Assembly (NCBI GenBank): GCA_964652075.1
Contig: CAZYZQ010000082.1
Span: forward strand, 1 to 10,789
Reading direction: 5' to 3'
DNA: 10,789 nt
From: CAZYZQ01 sp964652075
Lineage (GTDB): Bacteria > Bacillota > Clostridia > Oscillospirales > Oscillospiraceae
Part shown: piece after piece, positions 6,685-10,789 of the stretch
How positions within the stretch are numbered: the first letter of the stretch is position 1
Layout of the letters: every line of letters begins with the position of its first letter
Translations under genes and position numbers: made by a program
The notes under the pieces: model-generated
Databases searched by the model: none
Told to the model about the DNA's origin: nothing
The model's input: only the letters and a program-made list of their open reading frames with translations

Positions 6685-7419
6685 TCAATCCTGCTCCCAG
6701 TTATGATAGACGTTCTGCACATCGTCATCGTCGTCCATCGCATCGAGGAGCTTCTGCATATTGGCGATGTCCTCTTCCTTCTCGAGTTTGACCGTGTTCT
6801 GCGGAACCATTTCGACCTGCGCGGAGACGAACTTATAGCCCTTCTCCTCCAGCGCCTTGGAGACATCGTTGAAGTCGTCCGGATCTGTGTAGATGACAAA
6901 CGCGTCGCCATCCGGCTGGAAGTCGGCCGCACCGGCGTCAAGCGCGTCCATCATGACGGTGTCCTCTTCCAGATCGCCGTCCTCGTTGTCAACAACCAGT
7001 ACGCCCTTCTGGTCAAAGCTCCAGCTGACACAGCCGGACGCGCCCAGATTGCCGCCAAACTTGTCGAAGTGGTGACGCATATTGGACGCGGTACGGTTGC
7101 GGCTGTCGGTCATCGTCTCGACGATGACCGCGACGCCGTTGGGGCCGTAGCCCTCGTAAGTATTGCGCTCATAGTTGGACGTATCGCCCGCACCCAGCGC
7201 TTTTTCAATGCAACGCTTGATATTGTCGTTCGGCATATTCGCCGCGCGCGCCTTGACGATGACCGCGGCGAGACGGGAGTTGTTGTTGGGATCGCCGCTG
7301 CCGCCGGTCTTGACGGCCACGATGATTTCGCGCGCGATTTTGGTGAAGGCCGACGCGCGTTTTGCATCCTGCGCGCCCTTCGTTTTCTGAATATTATGCC
7401 ACTTGGAATGTCCCGACAT
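6685..7419 (-). CDS. yebC: YebC/PmpR/TACO1-family protein
   Basis: This 244-residue soluble protein has the full YebC architecture. It opens with MSGHSKWHNIQ, has NMPNDNIKRCIEKALG (61-76) and YEGYGPNGVAVIVETMTD (88-105), then an acidic second half ending in DAMDDDDDVQNVYHNW. The family was first annotated as DNA-binding regulators; the mitochondrial homologue TACO1 and some bacterial members act in translation of difficult stretches such as polyproline. The start is supported by GGAGG 9 bases upstream. It is the last gene of the rightward minus-strand block, has its own promoter within the gap after the NIF3-like gene, and ends at the shared bidirectional terminator. Nearby translation genes (trmK, tsf, rpsB) fit a translation role. 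Confidence 0.95.
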   Translation of the reverse strand: MSGHSKWHNIQKTKGAQDAKRASAFTKIAREIIVAVKTGGSGDPNNNSRLAAVIVKARAANMPNDNIKRCIEKALGAGDTSNYERNTYEGYGPNGVAVIVETMTDSRNRTASNMRHHFDKFGGNLGASGCVSWSFDQKGVLVVDNEDGDLEEDTVMMDALDAGAADFQPDGDAFVIYTDPDDFNDVSKALEEKGYKFVSAQVEMVPQNTVKLEKEEDIANMQKLLDAMDDDDDVQNVYHNWEQD

Positions 7420-7452
7420 ATTGGATTCCCTCCGAAAGAATAGTTTTCTGTT

Positions 7453-7481
7453 ATTTTAGCACACCGTGCCGGAAATCTCAA
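7453..7481 (-). promoter_or_regulatory. Promoter of yebC
   Basis: On the minus strand TTGAGA (7476-7481) and TAAAAT (7453-7458) are 17 bases apart, and TGC directly precedes the -10 (extended -10). The predicted start is near 7446. The -35 box begins only about seven bases after the stop codon of the NIF3-like gene, and no terminator lies between, so yebC may also receive read-through. Confidence 0.72.
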
Positions 7482-7487
7482 CAGGTT

Positions 7488-8276
7488 CTATGCAAATTGG
7501 ATGCAGTCGCGGCTGCGCTCGCTGCGAAGAATCCGCAGCTCCGGAAACGACGTCTGGAGCCATGCCGTCAGCACGTCGCACACCGGGTTCTCCGTGAAAA
7601 AGTGCCCGGCGTCGATCAGGCTGATTCCCTGCGCCGCCGCATCGTGGAAGGCGTTGTACTTGACGTCCGACGTCACAAACGTATCACAGCCCAACGCCAC
7701 AACTTCTTCCAAAAAGCTCGCGCAGGCGCCGCCGCCGACGGCCACACGATGCACCGGCCTGCCGCCGTCTGAGAAGCGGAGCTGCGCGCAGCCGAGCTTT
7801 TTTCGCACATGCGCCACAAATACCGGCAGCGGGCAGGGCGCAATCGTTCCAACCCGGCCGATCCCATACGGCTCTCCCACCGGCGTCGTCCCGGACGGAT
7901 GCAGGACTACGGTTCCCTCCAGCCCGAGCCGGGCGGCAAGCGCGTCGTTGACGCCGCCCGGCGCGGCATCCAGATTCGTATGCATGGATATCTCCGAAAT
8001 CCCGGTCCGTGTCAAAAGCCGGATGGTGCTGCCGATTTCATCGTCCGTCGTCACGGATTTACATTCGAAAAAAATCGGATGATGGCACACCAGCAGCTGC
8101 GCGCCCTTCTCCTGCGCCTCCCGCGCCACATGCAAAAACGGGTCCAGCGCAACCAGGACCGTTTCGACAGGCTGCGACCGGTTGCCGACCAGCAGGCCGA
8201 CGTTGTCCCACGGCTCCTTCATGCTCTCCGGCGCCAGCTCGCGCAGGCGCTGCAAGATTTCATCAACAGTTCGCAT
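7488..8276 (-). CDS. NIF3-like dinuclear-metal-centre protein
   Basis: This 262-residue member of the NIF3/YqfO (DUF34) family forms toroidal hexamers with a two-metal site; the physiological reaction is unsettled. Expected ligands are visible: His65-His66 in CHHPIFF, His99 and Asp103 in MHTNLDAA, and His225 and Glu229 in DAGHFFTEN. The N-terminal EPWDNVGLLVG (21-31) is typical. It is the compact form, since Bacillus subtilis YqfO is over 100 residues longer owing to an inserted middle domain. Its ATG lies inside the end of trmK (14-base overlap), with GGGAG about ten bases upstream, which suggests translational coupling. The trmK-yqfO pair is also adjacent in B. subtilis. Confidence 0.93.
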   Translation of the reverse strand: MRTVDEILQRLRELAPESMKEPWDNVGLLVGNRSQPVETVLVALDPFLHVAREAQEKGAQLLVCHHPIFFECKSVTTDDEIGSTIRLLTRTGISEISMHTNLDAAPGGVNDALAARLGLEGTVVLHPSGTTPVGEPYGIGRVGTIAPCPLPVFVAHVRKKLGCAQLRFSDGGRPVHRVAVGGGACASFLEEVVALGCDTFVTSDVKYNAFHDAAAQGISLIDAGHFFTENPVCDVLTAWLQTSFPELRILRSERSRDCIQFA

Positions 8277-8961
8277 GTTCCCGCATCTCCCTTACTTCCC
8301 TGAGCGCCGTCTCATAATAACGAAGGCGGTCCAGCTCGCTGTAGCTTGCGCGCGAAATCCCCGCAACCGTTTTAACAAGTGATTCCTCCACGCGGCACAG
8401 GTACTTCGGCAGCAGTGGGCTGCCGGATGCCAGCAGCTGTGGGCTGACATACTGCTGCCCCGGCGTCAGCGGTACGCCGCCGCCGTAAACTGCCTCCATG
8501 GCAAAATAGAGAAATCCGCCGTCCTCGACCAGCTGCTCCTGCCGGATGGAAAAACCGTTCTCGCCGAGAAAGCGGCGCAGATCGTTGCCAGAGGTCTGCG
8601 GCTGCAAAATGAGCCTTGGCCGCGACTCTTTCACCCACTCGCAGCGCGAGAGGATATATGCGATGGTATCGCCGCCCATTCCGGCACAGACAATCGTATC
8701 CACCTGCTCCGGCTGGACTTCCTCCAGCCCATCGCAGAGCAGGAAGGTCATTCGATCGGCAACGCCGAACTGTGCCGCGTTCTGACGCGCCTTGGACAGC
8801 GGCTTTTCGCGCAGATCCGAGGCAACCACATGCGTGGCTCTGCCGCTCAGCAACAGGGCAATTCCGAGATAGCCGTGATCCGCGCCGACGTCCGCCACGC
8901 GCGCGCCCTCCGGGACAAGCGCAGTGCAGAGCTGGAGACGCTTTGAAATTGGAACTTTCAT
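8263..8961 (-). CDS. trmK: tRNA (adenine(22)-N1)-methyltransferase TrmK
   Basis: This 232-residue SAM-dependent enzyme methylates N1 of A22 in the D-arm of tRNAs in Gram-positive bacteria. The class I methyltransferase fold is seen in ADVGADHGYLGI (23-34), the acidic residue of SDL (Asp49), CDGLE (76-80) and AGMGG (93-97). The QPQTSGNDLRRFL stretch (120-132) and a helical C-terminal part (about 185-230) are typical of TrmK. The ATG at 8961 is preferred: GGAGG ends 5 bases upstream. An in-frame GTG at 8973 would put the start on top of that site. It overlaps the NIF3-like gene downstream, and a terminator hairpin lies directly upstream, so its transcription must come from read-through or an unseen promoter. 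Confidence 0.92.
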   Translation of the reverse strand: MKVPISKRLQLCTALVPEGARVADVGADHGYLGIALLLSGRATHVVASDLREKPLSKARQNAAQFGVADRMTFLLCDGLEEVQPEQVDTIVCAGMGGDTIAYILSRCEWVKESRPRLILQPQTSGNDLRRFLGENGFSIRQEQLVEDGGFLYFAMEAVYGGGVPLTPGQQYVSPQLLASGSPLLPKYLCRVEESLVKTVAGISRASYSELDRLRYYETALREVREMREHANC

Positions 8962-8965
8962 GGGA

Positions 8966-9000
8966 CCCTCCACGAAAAAAGGAGGCCGAAGCCTCCTTTT
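8966..9000 (-). promoter_or_regulatory. Alternative pairing of terminator arm and trmK ribosome binding site
   Basis: On the minus strand, the 3' arm of the hairpin ending the DUF1858 transcript contains CCTCC (8981-8985). The trmK ribosome binding site GGAGG (about 8967-8971) follows after nine bases. CCTCC can pair either with the upstream arm (terminator) or with the binding site (sequestration), so read-through transcripts could have restrained trmK translation. The six-base terminator stem with its UUCG loop should be the more stable form. This is inference from complementarity. Confidence 0.3.
8974..9000 (-). terminator. Intrinsic terminator after the DUF1858 gene
   Basis: On the minus strand GGAGGC and GCCTCC (8991-8996, 8981-8986) form a 6-bp stem around a TTCG tetraloop closed by C-G, the extra-stable cUUCGg type. 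A run of six T follows (8975-8980). An A-run precedes the stem, lengthening it with A-T pairs. It lies about 13 bases after the DUF1858 stop and about 13 bases before the trmK start codon. Confidence 0.85.
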
Positions 9001-9012
9001 ATTCTTTCCTAC

Positions 9013-9219
9013 TTACGCTTCGGCCTGCGCCAGGAACTGGTTCAGCTCCGTCAGGAAATCGTCGCAATCGATGCCGTGAACCATGCAGGCTTCCTCAACG
9101 GTCTCGCCGCGGGAAGACGGGCAGCCCAGGCAGTGCATCCCGATTGCAAGGAACATGGGGGCCGCCTGCGGCGCGGTATCCAGAATGCTGCCGATAATGG
9201 TGTCTTTCGTAATGACCAT
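9013..9219 (-). CDS. DUF1858 small redox-disulfide protein
   Basis: This 68-residue soluble protein matches the DUF1858 / hybrid-cluster-protein-associated disulfide domain (TIGR03980-like). The hallmark is HCLGCPSSRGETVEEACMVHGID (29-51), with a CxxC pair at Cys30 and Cys33, a further conserved Cys45 and the HGID turn. Relatives are thought to act in redox chemistry or in nitric-oxide and iron-sulfur contexts, but no reaction is established. The start has AGGAGG 8 bases upstream. It sits between tsf (67-base gap with a stem-loop but no obvious promoter) and a terminator before trmK, so it is probably expressed by read-through from the ribosomal genes. No hybrid-cluster protein gene is seen in the window. 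Confidence 0.88.
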   Translation of the reverse strand: MVITKDTIIGSILDTAPQAAPMFLAIGMHCLGCPSSRGETVEEACMVHGIDCDDFLTELNQFLAQAEA

Positions 9220-9250
9220 CGCTACATCCTCCTAAGAATCTATTGACGCG

Positions 9251-9277
9251 CAAAGGCGGGCCATACGCCAGCCTTTG
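9251..9277 (-). other. Stem-loop in the gap after tsf
   Basis: On the minus strand CAAAGGC (9271-9277) pairs with GCCTTTG (9251-9257), with further partial pairing inside (TGG with CCA-type bases), about ten bases after the tsf stop. There is no T-run after it, so it is not a canonical intrinsic terminator. It might be a processing or stabilising hairpin that protects upstream rpsB-tsf mRNA. Confidence 0.5.
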
Positions 9278-9286
9278 ACCGCGAGC

Positions 9287-10213
9287 TTACTTGGACAGGC
9301 CGGCCAGCGCAGCAACCTCCGCCGCGTAGTCCTCCTGCTTCTTCTCGACGCCCTCGCCCTTCTCCATACGGACAAAGCTCACGACCTCGATCTTACCGCC
9401 AAGCTCCTTGGCGACAGCAGCGACATGCTGCTCGACGGAGACCTTGTTCTCCTTGACGAACGCCTGCTGCAGGAGGCAGTTCTCCTCGAAGTACTTCTTC
9501 ATCTTGCCCATGACGATGCCCTCTTTGACCTTCTCGGGCTTATTCGCCATCTTGGGATCGTTGGCCATCTGGGCCAGCTGGATCTCCTTCTCCTTGGCGA
9601 GCGTCGCGTCATCGACGTCGGACTTGTCGCGGAACGACGGGTTCATGGAAGCGATCTGCATGCAGATATCCTTGCCCAGCTCCGTCACGGCCGCTGCGTC
9701 GATACCCTCGACCTTCATGTTGACCAGAACGCCGATCCGGCCGCCGCCATGGACGTAGGGAACGCTGACGTTCTCAGTATAGCGCGCGAAACGGCGCAGC
9801 TTCATGTTCTCACCGATGGAGAGCACCAGACCCTGACGGGTCTCCTCAATGGTGTCGTCGGAGCCGGGGAACTTGCAGGCGCTCAGCGCCTCGACGTCCG
9901 CCGGATCGTTCTCGGCAATCGCCTGCGCGATGCCCTTGACAAAGTTGACAAACTTCTCATTCTTTGCGACAAAATCCGTCTCCGCGTTGACCTCGACGAT
10001 GACGCCGATGCCGTTCACGACTTCGGCATAGACCATGCCTTCCGCCGCAATACGGCCAGCCTTCTTCTGGGACGCGGCCAGGCCCTTCTCACGCAGCCAC
10101 TCGACCGCCTTGTCCATATCGCCGTCGGACTCGACAAGCGCCTTCTTGCAGTCCATCATACCTACATTGGTCATCTCACGGAGCTTTTTCACGTCCGCAG
10201 CATTGATAGCCAT
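9287..10213 (-). CDS. tsf: Translation elongation factor EF-Ts
   Basis: This 308-residue cytoplasmic nucleotide exchange factor releases GDP from EF-Tu. The N-terminal UBA-like module (ADVKKLREMTNVGMMDCKKAL, 6-26) is followed by the core, whose TDFVAKN motif (79-85) contacts EF-Tu. Two core subdomains with a coiled-coil insert (about 190-240) follow, and the length is normal for the long bacterial form. The start ATG at 10213 is set by GGAGG 8 bases upstream; an in-frame codon five residues earlier would precede that site. It follows rpsB in the universal rpsB-tsf order, with an intrinsic terminator in between. Confidence 0.98.
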   Translation of the reverse strand: MAINAADVKKLREMTNVGMMDCKKALVESDGDMDKAVEWLREKGLAASQKKAGRIAAEGMVYAEVVNGIGVIVEVNAETDFVAKNEKFVNFVKGIAQAIAENDPADVEALSACKFPGSDDTIEETRQGLVLSIGENMKLRRFARYTENVSVPYVHGGGRIGVLVNMKVEGIDAAAVTELGKDICMQIASMNPSFRDKSDVDDATLAKEKEIQLAQMANDPKMANKPEKVKEGIVMGKMKKYFEENCLLQQAFVKENKVSVEQHVAAVAKELGGKIEVVSFVRMEKGEGVEKKQEDYAAEVAALAGLSK

Positions 10214-10248
10214 AATTGTTACCTCCAATAAATCTCAATTCCATTTGT

Positions 10249-10280
10249 AAAAAGCCCGCCCGATGGGCGGGCTGAAAAAA
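10249..10280 (-). terminator. Intercistronic terminator between rpsB and tsf
   Basis: On the minus strand a perfect 9-bp GC-rich stem AGCCCGCCC/GGGCGGGCT (10265-10273, 10253-10261) with a 3-base loop is followed by a T-run (10249-10253). It begins about 12 bases after the rpsB stop. Because tsf starts only 36 bases further on and no clear promoter lies between, it probably works as a partial terminator that lowers tsf relative to rpsB. Confidence 0.85.
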
Positions 10281-10285
10281 CAGGA

Positions 10286-10789
10286 TTATTCTGCGGCGGG
10301 TGCCTCAGCGGCCTCGACAGGCGCTTCCTGCGCCGGCGCCTCGGTGTTCTCCTCGCCTTGCTTGCCCTCGACAACGGCGTTGGCCATAGCGGAGGTGATC
10401 AGGCGGATGGCGCGAATGGCGTCGTCGTTGCCCGGGATGACGTAGTCGATCTCATCCGGATCGCAGTTGGTATCGACGATCGCGACGATGGGGATGTGCA
10501 GCTTGCGGGCCTCCGCAATGGCGTTGCGCTCCTTGCGGGGATCGACGATGAACAGCGCGCCCGGAACCTTCTTCATTTCCTTGACGCCGCCGAGATACTT
10601 CTCGAGCTTTGCGATCTCAAGCTGATGCTTCGCAACTTCCTTCTTCGGCAGCATGGCGAATGTGCCGTCCTCTTCCATCTTGCGCAGCTGCGCAAGACGG
10701 TCAATACGGGTACGCATGGTCTTGAAGTTAGTCAGCATACCGCCCAGCCAGCGGGCGTTGACATAGTACATGCCGACGCGCTCAGCCTC
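10286..10789 (-). CDS. rpsB: 30S ribosomal protein S2, C-terminal part (cut by the window edge)
   Basis: The frame is open to the right edge, giving the last 167 residues; the N-terminal part is outside the window. S2 sits on the solvent side of the small subunit and is needed for docking of S1 in many bacteria. Recognisable stretches are RVGMYYVNARWLGGMLTNF, which is a family signature, LPKKEVAKHQLEIAKLEKYLGG, and the second signature in PGALFIVDPRKERNAIAEARKLHIPIVAIVDTN. The chain ends in an Ala/Glu/Pro-rich tail of roughly 25 residues, a variable extension common in S2. It lies upstream of tsf as in nearly all bacteria. Confidence 0.98.
   Translation of the reverse strand, partial: EAERVGMYYVNARWLGGMLTNFKTMRTRIDRLAQLRKMEEDGTFAMLPKKEVAKHQLEIAKLEKYLGGVKEMKKVPGALFIVDPRKERNAIAEARKLHIPIVAIVDTNCDPDEIDYVIPGNDDAIRAIRLITSAMANAVVEGKQGEENTEAPAQEAPVEAAEAPAAE

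Noticed and set aside
6703..7443. Plus-strand open frame of 246 codons opposite yebC
   Set aside because: Complement of a full-length, highly conserved gene; Val/Ala/Ile/Arg-rich antisense product and no ribosome binding site.
8962..8973. GTG start for trmK at 8973
   Set aside because: The GTG overlaps the GGAGG that serves the ATG at 8961, and no other binding site lies upstream, only the terminator T-run.
9275..10231. Plus-strand open frame of 318 codons mirroring tsf almost exactly
   Set aside because: Its boundaries follow tsf because of codon-position composition; the Leu/Asp/His-rich product resembles nothing and there is no start signal.
1..10789. Mobile element, CRISPR, tRNA/rRNA or defence system
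   Set aside because: No transposase, integrase, phage or nuclease-like protein, no regularly spaced repeats and no tRNA-like cloverleaf were seen; nearly all sequence is explained by conserved housekeeping genes.

Overview
The window looks like ordinary chromosome from a GC-rich Firmicute of class Clostridia, most likely an Oscillospirales (Ruminococcaceae-like) gut anaerobe. The support is strong AGGAGG-type ribosome binding sites before almost every gene, TepA-like and SpoIIIE/FtsK-like proteins close together as in Bacillus subtilis, a free-standing TSCPD (TIGR03905-type) protein and a DUF1858 redox protein. The genus is inference; no rRNA or other taxonomic marker lies here. Coding density is high and no gene-free stretch exceeds about 160 bases.

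Layout, left to right. (1) A Gfo/Idh/MocA-family oxidoreductase (91-1344, minus) has its own strong promoter and is the only gene with an accessory, probably sugar- or polyol-related, role. (2) A cell-envelope and chromosome block on the minus strand reads tepA (5090-5764), then uppP (4157-5002), then ftsK/spoIIIE (1502-4147); uppP and ftsK are 9 bases apart and share a near-consensus promoter. (3) The only plus-strand unit is ybaK (5874-6344) followed by a small TSCPD protein (6365-6613). It is divergent from tepA and ends in a strong bidirectional terminator shared with the convergent yebC. (4) A translation-related minus-strand series reads rpsB (cut by the right edge), tsf, a 68-aa DUF1858 protein, trmK, a NIF3-like metalloprotein and yebC. 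It contains two intrinsic terminators (after rpsB and after the DUF1858 gene), a stem-loop after tsf and an internal promoter before yebC, so expression is probably stepped rather than uniform.

Most genes serve translation (S2, EF-Ts, tRNA methylation, mischarged tRNA clearance, YebC), wall-lipid recycling (UppP) or chromosome segregation (FtsK/SpoIIIE). I saw no mobile element, CRISPR array, tRNA, rRNA, phage gene or defence system, and no convincing new multi-gene system. The better leads are regulatory: a terminator inside the DUF1858-trmK gap whose 3' arm can also pair with the trmK ribosome binding site, predicted near-leaderless divergent transcripts at tepA/ybaK, a direct repeat upstream of the oxidoreductase promoter, and a duplicated nine-residue motif in the FtsK linker.
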